Positions 8,937 through 17,588 of a stretch of 64,000 nt of DNA are shown in pieces. The DNA is taken from assembly GCA_964636985.1 (NCBI GenBank), contig CAZWSX010000018.1:62001-126000 (forward strand), written 5' to 3'. A program made the translations under genes and the position numbers. Every line of letters begins with the position of its first letter. The stretch's first letter is position 1. The notes below the pieces were generated by a model. It was not told where the DNA came from, made no database searches, and was given only the letters and a program-made list of their open reading frames with translations. The stretch is from CAZWSX01 sp964636985 (GTDB lineage Bacteria > Planctomycetota > Planctomycetia > Pirellulales > Pirellulaceae).

Positions 8937-10391
8937 ATGCAACGCAACGCTTTCCCCTGCGGACTCTCGCGACGCGAACTCGTTTGGCAAATGGGTGGCG
9001 GCTTCGCCGGGCTGGCGCTGGCCGATATGCTGTCGCGCGATGGCGTGATCGGGAACAAGGCCAGCGCAGCAGAAGCGGCTGCCGGTCCGCTGTCGCCTAA
9101 GCCGCAACATTTCCCCGCCAAAGCCAAGAGCTGCATCTTCCTGATGATGAACGGCGGCCCCAGCCAAGTCGATACGTTCGATCACAAGCCTGTCTTAGAG
9201 AAGTACGCCGGTCAACCGCTGCCAGAAGGTAAGAAGTTCATCAACTCCGGCGGACGAAAGGTCGGCTACCTCACACCTTCGTTCCGGCCGTTTCGTCCGG
9301 GCGGCGAATCGGGCCTCTTGATCAGCGATTTCTTTCCCAAGGTCCGCGAGCACGCCGACAAGTTGGCCGTGATCCGCAGTTGTCACACCGATAGCCACGC
9401 GCACGGCTCGGCGCTCGTAGCAATGAACACGGGCAAGACGTTCATCGGTCGGCCGTCAATGGGAAGCTGGGCCGTATACGGTTTGGGGACGGGGAACCAG
9501 GACCTGCCAGGCTATGTTGTCGTGCTCGACAAGCGCGGCGGGCCAATCAGCGGCCAGCCCAACTGGTCGAGCGGGTTCATGTCGGCCGCCTTTCAAGGAA
9601 CGCTGTTTCGTCCGACGGGCGATCCGATTCTCGATTTGCGCGGGCCGCAACACGTTTCGCGGGAGGCTCAGCGCTCGCAACTCGATCTGTTGGCCAAGTT
9701 GAATGCCGAGCACTTGGCATCACGTCCCGATGGAAGCGAACTCGCCGCGCGGATCAACGCGTATGAACTGGCCTATCGCATGCAAGCCGCTGCGCCCGAA
9801 GCCGTCGACCTGGCAAGCGAGTCGCAAACAACGCTCGATATGTATGGCGTCGGCCAACCGGCGACCGACGAGTTTGGCCGCAACTGTTTAGTGGCACGAC
9901 GGTTGGTTGAACGTGGCGTGCGATTCGTGCAACTTTACTCGGGCGGCGGTCACCTGGAAGAAACTTGGGACGCTCACAAGAGCATTGAAACGAATCACGG
10001 CCAACACGCCGGCGAGGTCGACACGCCGATCTCTGCGCTACTGACCGACTTGGCCCAGCGCGGTTTGCTCGACAGCACGCTCGTCGTCTGGGGCGGTGAA
10101 TTCGGGCGGATGCCGTTCAGTGAAGGGGTCAACGAACCGGGCCGCAATCACAACCCGTATGGCTTCTCGATGTGGCTGGCCGGCGGTGGCGTGAAAGGGG
10201 GAACGGCCTACGGCGAAACCGACGAGCTGGGCTTTGAAGCGGTCGTCGACCGCGCCCATCTAACCGATATTCACGCTACGATCCTCCACCTGATGGGGCT
10301 GAACCACGAGTTGCTGACCTATTTCCATCAGGGTCGCAACGAGCGGCTGACGGATGTGTCGGGAACTGTAATCAAGAAAGTGCTAGCTTGA
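8937..10391 (+). CDS. DUF1501 domain protein, twin-arginine exported
   Basis: A member of the DUF1501 family (alkaline phosphatase/sulfatase-superfamily fold), the usual partner of PSCyt1-DUF1553 proteins. It starts with an apparent Tat signal (LSRRELVWQMGGGFAGLALA). KAKSCIFLMMNGGPSQVDTF and the later VVWGGEFGRMP plus GRNHNPYGFS motifs, which are hallmarks of DUF1501, are present. I chose the ATG at 8937 because the twin-arginine signal then sits at the N-terminus, giving 484 aa; an ATG at 8883 is also possible. It lies 70 bp after the DUF1553 gene on the same strand, so a two-gene unit is likely. The enzymatic activity is unknown. Confidence 0.9.
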   Translation: MQRNAFPCGLSRRELVWQMGGGFAGLALADMLSRDGVIGNKASAAEAAAGPLSPKPQHFPAKAKSCIFLMMNGGPSQVDTFDHKPVLEKYAGQPLPEGKKFINSGGRKVGYLTPSFRPFRPGGESGLLISDFFPKVREHADKLAVIRSCHTDSHAHGSALVAMNTGKTFIGRPSMGSWAVYGLGTGNQDLPGYVVVLDKRGGPISGQPNWSSGFMSAAFQGTLFRPTGDPILDLRGPQHVSREAQRSQLDLLAKLNAEHLASRPDGSELAARINAYELAYRMQAAAPEAVDLASESQTTLDMYGVGQPATDEFGRNCLVARRLVERGVRFVQLYSGGGHLEETWDAHKSIETNHGQHAGEVDTPISALLTDLAQRGLLDSTLVVWGGEFGRMPFSEGVNEPGRNHNPYGFSMWLAGGGVKGGTAYGETDELGFEAVVDRAHLTDIHATILHLMGLNHELLTYFHQGRNERLTDVSGTVIKKVLA

Positions 10392-10657
10392 CGGCGAAAC
10401 TCTGCTAAGCTCGGGTTGAAAGCCTTAGGGCGTTCTCTCCCCCGACGGCCATTCAGGGCCGCATTTGGCTCGAACTGCATCCCAAAACCCCTTCCAGGAG
10501 GGGTGCTAATTACGTTGCAGTTAGCTGATTTGACTTCGATCCCGTTCTCAACGATTTTCGCGCGTCACAACTTGCAGGCCGGTTCGCTTGGCTCGTTAGT
10601 ACCTGCTATTGGCGGGTAGACCAAGTTCAAAGAATTCCGCCCGTAAGGAAACGCCCC
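10392..10657. other. Intergenic spacer upstream of the ACP-oxoamine synthase gene
   Basis: 266 bases without a convincing gene. A short open frame here has no family resemblance. The sequence AAGGAAACG just before 10658 is a good ribosome binding site for the GTG start of the next gene. No terminator hairpin was seen after the DUF1501 gene. Confidence 0.35.
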
Positions 10658-12217
10658 GTGAGCACCGACATGCAGATCGACCAAGTTGAAGTTACCGCCC
10701 CCTGCACGTCGACGGTTTCGACGCGCGATCTCGTTCGCAACACCATCCTGCACTGGCTGCGAACTGAAGCCAAGTTGCCGATCGCCTCGCTGGGGGACGA
10801 CGAACCAATCGTCGGCTTGGGAATCGACTCGCTGGGCGTCGTCAGCATCATCGACGAGATCGAAAAGAAAACCAACAAGCGGCTCAACTTGGAAGTCGTC
10901 TTCGCGATGGAAACGGTCGCCGAACTGGCCGACTACATCGATAGCCTGCCGATCGCTCCGCGGCTCGACCAAGAACAAGCTCCAGCTCCGATGCCTGCCG
11001 CCGAGAAGGTGGCTCCGCTGCCGGCGACGACCAACCCGCTCGAACACTACGAACGGATGAATCGTCGCATCCACCAACTGAAAGACGCTGGCCACTACTT
11101 CTTCGAACCCGTCATCGAAGAACACGATGGTGCGTGGGTGAAGATCGGCGGCAAGCGGATGCTGATGCTCGGCTCGTACGAATACCTCGGCTTGCTTGAC
11201 CATCCTCACTTGAAGGAATCGGCCATCGCCGCCGTGAAGGAGTTCGGCACCGGCCACCACGGTGTGCGATTGCTGACCGGCACGACGACTCTGCACCGCA
11301 AGCTGGAACACAAGATCGCCGACTTCATGCGAGCCGACGATGCCATCGCTTACTCGAGCGGCTTCATCACCAACTGGACGACGGTTTCGACACTCGTCGA
11401 TGAAAACTGCTGCGTGATCGGCGACCAATGGAACCATGCGAGCATCGTTGACGGCTGCAAGGCGTCGGGTGCCCAGTTCATGATCTTCGAACACAACAAC
11501 ATCGACTCGCTGGCCGAGAAGCTCGAACTGGCTCGCGGACGCCGCACGCTAGTGGTGGTCGATGCCGTGTTCAGCATGGACGGCGATATCATCGATCTGC
11601 CGGCTGTGGTCGACCTGTGCAAAAAGCACGGGGCCCTGCTGATGGTCGACGAAGCTCACAGCCTCGGCGTCCTCGGCAAGACTGGCCGCGGCATCCAAGA
11701 ACACTTCGGCCTGGCCGACGACGACATCGATGTGAAGATGGGAACGCTGTCGAAGTCGCTGGCTGGTTGCGGCGGGTTCGTCGCAGGCAAGCAAGAGCTG
11801 ATCACATACCTTAAGCACAACGCTCGCGGGTTCATTTTCAGTGCCGCTTTGACGCCGGCCCAAACGGGTGCCGCGATCGGAGCTTTGGAAACGATCGAAC
11901 GCGAACCGCAAATCGTGACCCGATTGCACGAAAATGTTGACTACTACCTCACGGGACTCCGCTCCTTGGGTTTCGACATCGGCAAATCGGTGACCGCGAT
12001 CGTGCCGGTGATGACCAAGAACGAGCAGATCACGCTCGAAATGACCCACTACTGCCGCGAGCAAGGCTTGATGGTGGTGCCGGTGGCCTTCCCGGCCGTG
12101 CCGCTGAACGCTCCTCGCCTGCGAACCTGCGTGTCGGCCCTGTACACGCGGGAAGAACTCGACTTCGCCTTGCGAACGCTGGCCGAAGCGGGCCGCATGT
12201 CTGGCCTCATCAGCTAG
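10658..12217 (+). CDS. Acyl carrier protein fused to alpha-oxoamine synthase
   Basis: A 519-aa fusion. Residues about 22-97 form an acyl carrier protein with the phosphopantetheine serine S58 in GLGIDSLG. A Pro/Ala-rich linker (about 100-127) leads to a fold-type I PLP enzyme of the alpha-oxoamine synthase family (about 128-515), with the PLP lysine K366 in GTLSKSLAGCGG and the VDEAHSLGVLG aspartate motif. Family members condense an amino acid with an acyl thioester: 8-amino-7-oxononanoate synthase, serine palmitoyltransferase, 2-amino-3-ketobutyrate CoA ligase. An in-cis ACP implies that the acyl donor is delivered on this carrier, as in PigH-type enzymes. It starts with GTG after AAGGAAACG and is followed by a strong terminator. 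Substrates are unknown; serine with a long-chain acyl group (a sphingoid-base route) is one option. Confidence 0.88.
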   Translation: MSTDMQIDQVEVTAPCTSTVSTRDLVRNTILHWLRTEAKLPIASLGDDEPIVGLGIDSLGVVSIIDEIEKKTNKRLNLEVVFAMETVAELADYIDSLPIAPRLDQEQAPAPMPAAEKVAPLPATTNPLEHYERMNRRIHQLKDAGHYFFEPVIEEHDGAWVKIGGKRMLMLGSYEYLGLLDHPHLKESAIAAVKEFGTGHHGVRLLTGTTTLHRKLEHKIADFMRADDAIAYSSGFITNWTTVSTLVDENCCVIGDQWNHASIVDGCKASGAQFMIFEHNNIDSLAEKLELARGRRTLVVVDAVFSMDGDIIDLPAVVDLCKKHGALLMVDEAHSLGVLGKTGRGIQEHFGLADDDIDVKMGTLSKSLAGCGGFVAGKQELITYLKHNARGFIFSAALTPAQTGAAIGALETIEREPQIVTRLHENVDYYLTGLRSLGFDIGKSVTAIVPVMTKNEQITLEMTHYCREQGLMVVPVAFPAVPLNAPRLRTCVSALYTREELDFALRTLAEAGRMSGLIS

Positions 12218-12254
12218 TTCGCTCATTTGGATAGTTATCCCAGAAAACTTCGGA

Positions 12255-12287
12255 TAGAACGGTGAGCGATCACCGTTCTATTTTTTT
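12255..12287 (+). terminator. Rho-independent terminator after the ACP-oxoamine synthase
   Basis: A perfect 11-bp stem (TAGAACGGTGA at 12255-12265 with its complement at 12270-12280) encloses the tetraloop GCGA and is followed by seven T. It ends 9 bases before the next start codon, so transcription of the next gene must initiate inside or downstream of it, or depend on readthrough. Confidence 0.9.
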
Positions 12288-12296
12288 AGGTGCACC

Positions 12297-12914
12297 ATGC
12301 CTCTTCTCGATTTGCGTGGCTACTTGGAACTCCTGTCGCCGGATGCGCAAAAAGTAGCGGCGAGCCCCGACGAGGTGATCCGGGTCCTGGATTATGCAGC
12401 CGGCATCTGGGAAGAGCTCCAACTGGAACCGCGCACTCTGGTGCCGTTCGACCTCACGGCAACGTTCCGCCACCATGAACGAACCTTCTACCACGTGCGC
12501 GCATTTGTAGACGAGCGGCCGCAAACGTTCGTGATTGTCATCACCGACGAGTCGGGCACCATCAGCGATCACATCCTGATCGATCTGGCCGCCATGTACA
12601 CCGACACCAGGTTCGAGTGTCCCGAGTTCAACTTCGATGGGCCGGCGACTCCAGAAGCCCTGGAACAAGCTCTGATGGGACTTCGCGAGGAGATGGATAA
12701 TCCGTTCGCCATTTTATCAAGCAACGAAGGGACCTACCTACAAACCATCTGCACCGTCGATGGTTTTTCGATCGAGTACCAATTGGTCAACCCTTCCAGT
12801 CACTACGAATCGGTGGAATTTCTAACGGCCGAGCAAGTGGTGGCCGCTTTCCATTCCTACATGCTCGGAGACAACACCTGGCTGGACCGGCCCTGGCAAA
12901 AGATGGAACTCTGA
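12297..12914 (+). CDS. Hypothetical protein, 205 aa
   Basis: I do not recognise this family. The protein is soluble and acidic, with no signal peptide or membrane segment. It has alternating strand/helix character, including a helix rich in Leu and Glu at the N-terminus and a Phe/Tyr/Trp-rich C-terminus (GDNTWLDRPWQKMEL). The C-terminal layout loosely recalls small immunity-type proteins, but this is too weak for a call. It starts 9 bp after the terminator of the ACP-oxoamine synthase gene and converges with a membrane protein, with 13 bp between the ends. The codon choice is like its neighbours, and the frame is clearly coding (no competing long frame on the other strand). Confidence 0.7.
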   Translation: MPLLDLRGYLELLSPDAQKVAASPDEVIRVLDYAAGIWEELQLEPRTLVPFDLTATFRHHERTFYHVRAFVDERPQTFVIVITDESGTISDHILIDLAAMYTDTRFECPEFNFDGPATPEALEQALMGLREEMDNPFAILSSNEGTYLQTICTVDGFSIEYQLVNPSSHYESVEFLTAEQVVAAFHSYMLGDNTWLDRPWQKMEL

Positions 12915-12927
12915 TGACGCGACACTT

Positions 12928-13425
12928 TTACCGGAACACGATGCCGCGTTCTTGAAAGTATTCCTGAATCTTCACGCGATGGAACGACCAAAGATCGCTG
13001 AGAGGGAAGTCTTCGAACTTGCCTGAGTCGTATTCGAGCTTCCAAACCGCGCCTAGGCTGGAACCGTTGATCGACGACATGTGCACGGTTTGCACGCGCG
13101 CAAAATCGTGATCCCGCTCGGGACGTAGCGGTCCCAGAAAACCAGTCTGGTGGGTCTTATACCCCTTAAGAGTCAACTCGTCGGACCACAGCATCGGCGC
13201 CGCCACGAATAACGTGGGCAAGCCGATCAGCCAGCCCACAAAAACGAGCGTCCATTTCCGGCCCGGCTGTTCCTTGCCGCGCATGAAGATGGGAGTCAGC
13301 AAGAGCAGCCCAACAATGATGGGAGCCCACAGCACGTAAGGGGGAAATCGCAAGACCAATGGCGGCTCGGACTGCGCCAAGAGCAGCGGGAATTGGATCA
13401 TGAGGGATATCGTCTCACCGCACAT
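12928..13425 (-). CDS. Hypothetical membrane protein, 165 aa
   Basis: A small membrane protein of unknown function. Two hydrophobic segments are visible: one near residues 25-42 (VLWAPIIVGLLLLTPIF) and one near 55-72 (LVFVGWLIGLPTLFVAAPM). They are followed by a soluble C-terminal domain (about 75-165) that contains a strand-rich stretch and the acidic segment YDSGKFEDFPLSDLWSFH. The ATG at 13425 was chosen because a strong GGGGAGGGG ribosome binding site precedes it; a start at 13446 would add seven residues. The C-terminal part may be a PH-like domain with two membrane helices, but that is only an impression from the pattern. Confidence 0.7.
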   Translation of the reverse strand: MCGETISLMIQFPLLLAQSEPPLVLRFPPYVLWAPIIVGLLLLTPIFMRGKEQPGRKWTLVFVGWLIGLPTLFVAAPMLWSDELTLKGYKTHQTGFLGPLRPERDHDFARVQTVHMSSINGSSLGAVWKLEYDSGKFEDFPLSDLWSFHRVKIQEYFQERGIVFR

Positions 13426-13656
13426 TGCCCCTCCCCTAAGACGCAAACTCGCTGGCAGTGTTGCTTACAACGCGTTCCCTAAACTATGGCGTTCCTCACA
13501 ACGATGATTGTAGCGTTGTGCAAGGCTCGCGTAGCAAATGGTCTAGACGCGTATCACGCCATCGGACGATTGGTGCGATGGGCGTCAAATCATGTTTAAG
13601 CTTTCTGTTTTGTGGCTGACGATTGCGGAGGGGCGGTCTTACCCTGCCGGTTCATG

Positions 13657-14316
13657 CTAGGGCGATGATACTTTGGACGACGTGTAAGGCTTCGACTCGC
13701 CCTTGCCGGGAGACGAACTCGGGTGGCTGGATGATGTGGGCTTCGTTTGCTGCGGCTTTGCCTGGGGTGTCGTGGGTTGTGCCTTCGTGGCCGGCGACGC
13801 CTTGGGCTGGAAGGGGGTCCCTTTGGTCGGGGCCGGGATGTGGTTTCGGGGCGCTGTCGCTTGTAAGAAGACAACGACGCCTACCACCGTCACAGGCACA
13901 ATGGCCAACGAGATAACCAACAGCCACAACATCCGCCGCTGAAACGCCTTGACCTTGGTATTGCCAAAATCGATCTGGACGCCGCCGACCTGATAGTTCC
14001 CCTGAGGCTGCCAGGACGGTTGCGGAGTGCCTGGCGACGTCGTGTACGCGCTAGGAGCCGCCGGGACGTTCGTAGGAAGTTCAATGCGAGGCGGTGGTTG
14101 TCTTGCGTACGCTGATGGTGACGGCGCCGAGGTGAACGGATCGGCCTGATGCGGCGACGCTAGAGCTGAAGCAGCAAGCGCCGGGCTGGGAGCGACGGAA
14201 GTCGATGAGGCTGGCACGCGCAAAACTTGCTTGCAACCCGCGCACTGGACTTTCTTGCCGGCCAATGCCTCGGAGAGTTCGTAAGACTTGCCGCACGTGC
14301 ATTGGAACCGAATCAT
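13657..14316 (-). CDS. Zinc-ribbon membrane protein with Pro/Ala/Ser-rich tail
   Basis: The N-terminus is a zinc-ribbon-like knuckle: CTCGKSYEL followed by VQCAGCKQVLRVP, giving two CxC/CxxC ligand pairs within 30 residues. This is a common opening of planctomycete proteins. A low-complexity linker then runs to a single membrane helix (about residues 130-152, LWLLVISLAIVPVTVVGVVV), followed by a Pro/Lys/Thr/Gln/Ser-rich tail. The protein is 219 aa. The composition suggests a tail outside the cytoplasm with the knuckle inside. No enzymatic function can be assigned. Confidence 0.75.
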   Translation of the reverse strand: MIRFQCTCGKSYELSEALAGKKVQCAGCKQVLRVPASSTSVAPSPALAASALASPHQADPFTSAPSPSAYARQPPPRIELPTNVPAAPSAYTTSPGTPQPSWQPQGNYQVGGVQIDFGNTKVKAFQRRMLWLLVISLAIVPVTVVGVVVFLQATAPRNHIPAPTKGTPFQPKASPATKAQPTTPQAKPQQTKPTSSSHPSSSPGKGESKPYTSSKVSSP

Positions 14317-14672
14317 ATTCGTTCTGCCCTTGGAACTTGCCGTTCTCTACGAGAGGAAACGGATTGGCTTGGCACTGTCCTAAGTAAGACTGTCGTCGCG
14401 ATCAGCACTAACAATAGTTGTACTTGGCGGCGTTTTGATTAAGTTCGCGGCTATTTCGCCGACGTTAAGCAAGCGACTCATCGGGGCCTTTTGGCCAAGG
14501 CGCGCACGGGCTCTTGCCGACATACAAGGTCCTTAATAGAAGTTGAGAGGAGCCGCCTTCGCGACTGGGGGTGCCCGAACCAAAGAAGAAGTCGCCGAGC
14601 AGCAGTATGGCAGAATTATTTAGGAGAGTGTACTCACAATGGGCGCACCACTAGCCTGACGCGCCCACGGCC
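14317..14672. other. Intergenic region between the zinc-ribbon gene and pyrK
   Basis: 356 bases on the upstream side of the zinc-ribbon gene and the downstream side of the PyrK-like gene. I found no RNA gene, no convincing short ORF and no clear terminator. The promoter of the zinc-ribbon gene should lie here. Confidence 0.35.
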
Positions 14673-15542
14673 TTACCAGATCACGTTGGCCGCGTCGAAA
14701 ATGGGCCCTTCGACGCAGGTCCGTTTGTAGTCGGCCTGCCCGGTCTCGTCTTTGATCATGGCGACGCAGGTGAAGCAGATGCCCATGCCGCAGGCCATCG
14801 GGGTTTCGAGCGAAACATGGCACGCGACGTTGGCCGATTCGGCCACCCGCGAGACGGCCGCCATCATCGGCTCCGGACCGCAGCAGAGAATGCAGGCAGC
14901 CAGTTCCGTTTCCTGGAGCACGGTGGTGAGGGCGCTTGTTACCAAACCCTTTTGCCCGCGGGAGCCGTCGTCGGTGCAAAGGCGCAGCTCCACGCCAGCC
15001 GCGGCAAATTGATCGAGCCCGGCGAAGTAATCGGCAGTTCGCGCGCCATAACAAAACGTGACGCGGTAGGGTTGCAGCACCGATCGGCGAGGCGCGCCAA
15101 ACACCTGTTTGCCCAGGGCTTCCTTAGCGACGGCCAGGAACGGAGTCTGCCCGATTCCGCCGGCCACCATGATCAGGTGCTCGCAAGTTGTCGAGGGAAA
15201 GCCGTTGCCCAGCGGTCCCCAGACGTCGAGCGGAGCGTTCTCTCCGAGCTGCGCAAGGAGCGTGGTGAACTTTCCTTTAACCAGGTAGACCACATCCACG
15301 TAGTGATCGGGCCCGCCTGAGAACTCGGGGGTGACGTCGTACATCGCCAGCGGCCGGCCCAAGAGGGGATCGTTGAGCCCGGCGATCTTGACCATGAGGA
15401 ATTGGCCCGGCACGATTCGCTCGGCGATCTTCGGCGCCGCGAAGCGCAGCTGAAATGTATCGCGGGCAATCTGGCGGTTGAAGAAAATCTTCGTCCGCAG
15501 CGGGACAGCGTGGTCAGGGCAGAACGGTGGATGATGCGACAT
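14673..15542 (-). CDS. pyrK: Dihydroorotate dehydrogenase electron-transfer subunit (PyrK-like)
   Basis: A ferredoxin-reductase-like protein of 289 aa. It has an FAD-binding beta-barrel (GQFLMVKIAGLNDPLLGRPL), an NAD-binding domain (MVAGGIGQTPFLAVAKEALG and CCGPEPMM) and a C-terminal [2Fe-2S] loop, CGMGICFTC plus the later cysteine of YKRTCVEGPIF. PyrK shuttles electrons from dihydroorotate dehydrogenase B to NAD in pyrimidine synthesis. The motif ACGMGICFTC followed by CVEGPIF is diagnostic for PyrK. No pyrD is adjacent, so the partner must be encoded elsewhere. Confidence 0.88.
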   Translation of the reverse strand: MSHHPPFCPDHAVPLRTKIFFNRQIARDTFQLRFAAPKIAERIVPGQFLMVKIAGLNDPLLGRPLAMYDVTPEFSGGPDHYVDVVYLVKGKFTTLLAQLGENAPLDVWGPLGNGFPSTTCEHLIMVAGGIGQTPFLAVAKEALGKQVFGAPRRSVLQPYRVTFCYGARTADYFAGLDQFAAAGVELRLCTDDGSRGQKGLVTSALTTVLQETELAACILCCGPEPMMAAVSRVAESANVACHVSLETPMACGMGICFTCVAMIKDETGQADYKRTCVEGPIFDAANVIW

Positions 15543-15681
15543 GGTCTCGGAGGGATATTAACCACGGAGATCACAGAGGACACGGAGAAGGAAGGGAGAA
15601 CGGTTCCTTCGCTTCGCAAATCACAATTCAACAATCATCAATCAGTTGATCATTACTTTGGAAGACGACGCGATTTGGGTT

Positions 15682-15725
15682 GGGTGCCGCACTTTGCACG
15701 GACAGGAATGTCCGTGCTACTTTTT
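15682..15725 (+). repeat. Dispersed hairpin repeat, copy 2
   Basis: A perfect 9-bp stem (GCACGGACA at 15696-15704 and TGTCCGTGC at 15709-15717) with a GGAA loop is followed by TAC and five T. It has the same architecture, spacing and flanking bases (GG-TG-CGCACT on the left) as the unit at 1074-1118. It abuts the stop codon of the minus-strand pseudouridine synthase gene. Its T tract lies on the plus strand, so for the adjacent minus-strand gene it is not an ordinary terminator. Confidence 0.65.
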
Positions 15726-17463
15726 ATTTGCCTCGGTGTGGTCGGCCCTTACTGAACTTCTTGCCGGCGAATTTTTTACCGCCGAACTTTTTGGGGCCGA
15801 AGCCGGGTTTTCCAGTGGGCTTGTTGAACTTCTTCTTGGCGAACTTCTTGGGCGCGCCTTCGGTACGCGGGCGATCGTCGCGGCGTGGACGATCATCATC
15901 TCGCCGCGGTTCTCCTCGTTCCCCTCGATAGCCACCTTCACGGCGATCGGCACCTTCACCCCGAGGTCGTTTGCCAAACGGACGTTTGCCGGGGACTCGC
16001 TCGCTACGGACGCTGCCGTCTCCTCGATTGTCTGCCCGCCCGCGCGAAACTCGGCCGCGGGGTGCGCGTCCGCCAGACATTTGTCCTCTTGGCGGACCGC
16101 GCCGGCTGCGATCGCGCGGGCCGCGTGCTTGAGGCCTTTCTTCTTCGCCTTGGTCTTCCTCTTCGGAAAAAAGTTCCTCGGGCAATGGCTCGTCGTAGTC
16201 GATCACGTCGCCGATAGGAGACGAACCCGACGACGGCATGGAAATCCCCTCGCCGGAATCATCCGAATCGAAATCGTCGTCCGCATCGGCGGGCACAACG
16301 TCGCTTTCGGTGACGCGGTAGGGACCGCGAACGTTGAGCAACTCGTTCAGGTCGAGCGGCTTGGGAGCGGCACTCGGCGCGGCGGCCTTCGGTTTGCCCA
16401 AGACTTGCGGCATCGTGGCCTCGGGCGGCAGTTGGGCTCCCTCTTCGGCTTGCTTGGCGGCAGCGCGCTTTTTGGCGACCCGCTTCTCGACGCGAAGCTC
16501 GCGGCGGCTTTCGCGGCCCGATTCCAGCAGTGCTTCAATCTCAGCTGGGTGAAGCTTGCGAACGCCGCCCGCCGGCATTTCGCCGAGGCGGAGATTGCCG
16601 ATGGCAATCCGCTTAAGTCGCAGCACCTTGTGGCCGATCTTGACCATGATCCGGCGGATTTCGCGGTTCTTGCCTTCGTTCAATACGATGATCAGGTCGC
16701 AGCAGTTGCGATGGCGCTTCTTCACGACGATCGACTGGACCTTGCACATCCCGTCGCTGATCCAGACGCCACGGCGCAGCTTATTGAGTTGCTCAAGCGT
16801 CGGAACGCCTTCCACGCGCACGGCATACGTTTTCTCGACGCCGAACTTGGGATGCGTCAGCTCGTGGGCGAGCGCCCCATCGTTCGTGACGATAATGAGC
16901 CCCTCGCTGCCACGGTCGAGGCGGCCCACGGCGAAGATTCGCTCGTTGGTGTCGACCAGGTCGATCACGCGAGTTCGCCCGCTGGGGTCCCAGTTGGTGC
17001 AGACGACGCCGATCGGTTTGTTGACAACGAAGTAGACCCGCTTGGGTCGCGGAAGCGCCACGCCATCGACGCGGACCTCCTGCGTGGCCGGGTCGACCTT
17101 CACGCCCAGTTCCGTTGCGGGGACGCGATCGATCTCGACGCGCCCTGTGGTGATCAGCTCTTCGCAATCGCGGCGGCTGCCGAGGCCGGCGGCGGCCAGT
17201 ATTTTTTGCAGCCGCTCTTTGCCATCGGCGCTGGGGGCGCCTTCCTTATCTTCGCGATTGGCTCGTTCGCGAGGTGCCTTGTCGCGAGGTGCCTTGTCGC
17301 CGGGCACCTTTTCGCGACGACCTTCTGGTTCGCCACGGGGAGGCCGCGCCCTTTCGCCACTGGGTTTGGGGCCCCCTTTGCCGCGAAAAGGCTTGGGGTT
17401 CGCACCAAAAGGCTTACTAGTACGGCGGGAGCGTTCGCCGGAGGCATCAGATCGGCGAGGCAT
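15724..17463 (-). CDS. RsuA/RluB-family pseudouridine synthase with long disordered tails
   Basis: The core enzyme (about residues 80-330) isomerises uridine to pseudouridine in rRNA. It has an S4 RNA-binding domain (ERLQKILAAAGLGSRRDCEE) and a catalytic domain with Asp183 in GRLDRGSEGL. NEGKNREIRRIM is typical of RluB/RsuA. The usual length is 230-300 aa, whereas this protein has 579. The N-terminal 75 residues are basic and low-complexity, and the C-terminal 250 residues switch from an acidic patch (DADDDFDSDDSGEG) to Arg/Gly- and Lys/Phe-rich runs ending in KKFAGKKFSKGRPHRGK. These tails probably bind RNA or ribosomes. The exact rRNA target cannot be read from sequence. Confidence 0.9.
   Translation of the reverse strand: MPRRSDASGERSRRTSKPFGANPKPFRGKGGPKPSGERARPPRGEPEGRREKVPGDKAPRDKAPRERANREDKEGAPSADGKERLQKILAAAGLGSRRDCEELITTGRVEIDRVPATELGVKVDPATQEVRVDGVALPRPKRVYFVVNKPIGVVCTNWDPSGRTRVIDLVDTNERIFAVGRLDRGSEGLIIVTNDGALAHELTHPKFGVEKTYAVRVEGVPTLEQLNKLRRGVWISDGMCKVQSIVVKKRHRNCCDLIIVLNEGKNREIRRIMVKIGHKVLRLKRIAIGNLRLGEMPAGGVRKLHPAEIEALLESGRESRRELRVEKRVAKKRAAAKQAEEGAQLPPEATMPQVLGKPKAAAPSAAPKPLDLNELLNVRGPYRVTESDVVPADADDDFDSDDSGEGISMPSSGSSPIGDVIDYDEPLPEELFSEEEDQGEEERPQARGPRDRSRRGPPRGQMSGGRAPRGRVSRGRADNRGDGSVRSERVPGKRPFGKRPRGEGADRREGGYRGERGEPRRDDDRPRRDDRPRTEGAPKKFAKKKFNKPTGKPGFGPKKFGGKKFAGKKFSKGRPHRGK
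17267..17311 (-). repeat. Three 15-bp tandem units inside the pseudouridine synthase N-terminal tail
   Basis: TCGCGAGGTGCCTTG occurs twice without change at 17267-17281 and 17282-17296. It is followed by a diverged unit at 17297-17311. Because the unit is 15 bp, it encodes the five-residue repeat DKAPR and expands the disordered tail without shifting frame. Confidence 0.8.
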
Positions 17464-17588
17464 GACAGCACCGTATCGACAACGAAGGACGGAAGAGAAA
17501 GTCCTTCATTGTACACCGATGGCCAAAAACGCTAGTGGCATCAAACATCGCTTCTGGGAGGATGAATCTCTTCAATCTCGCCCGTTCC

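Noticed and set aside
15646..17535. Long plus-strand open frame (629 codons) opposite the pseudouridine synthase
   Set aside because: It mirrors the minus-strand gene exactly in an antisense frame, and the minus-strand protein has clear S4 and pseudouridine synthase motifs. High GC content in the third position produces the shadow.
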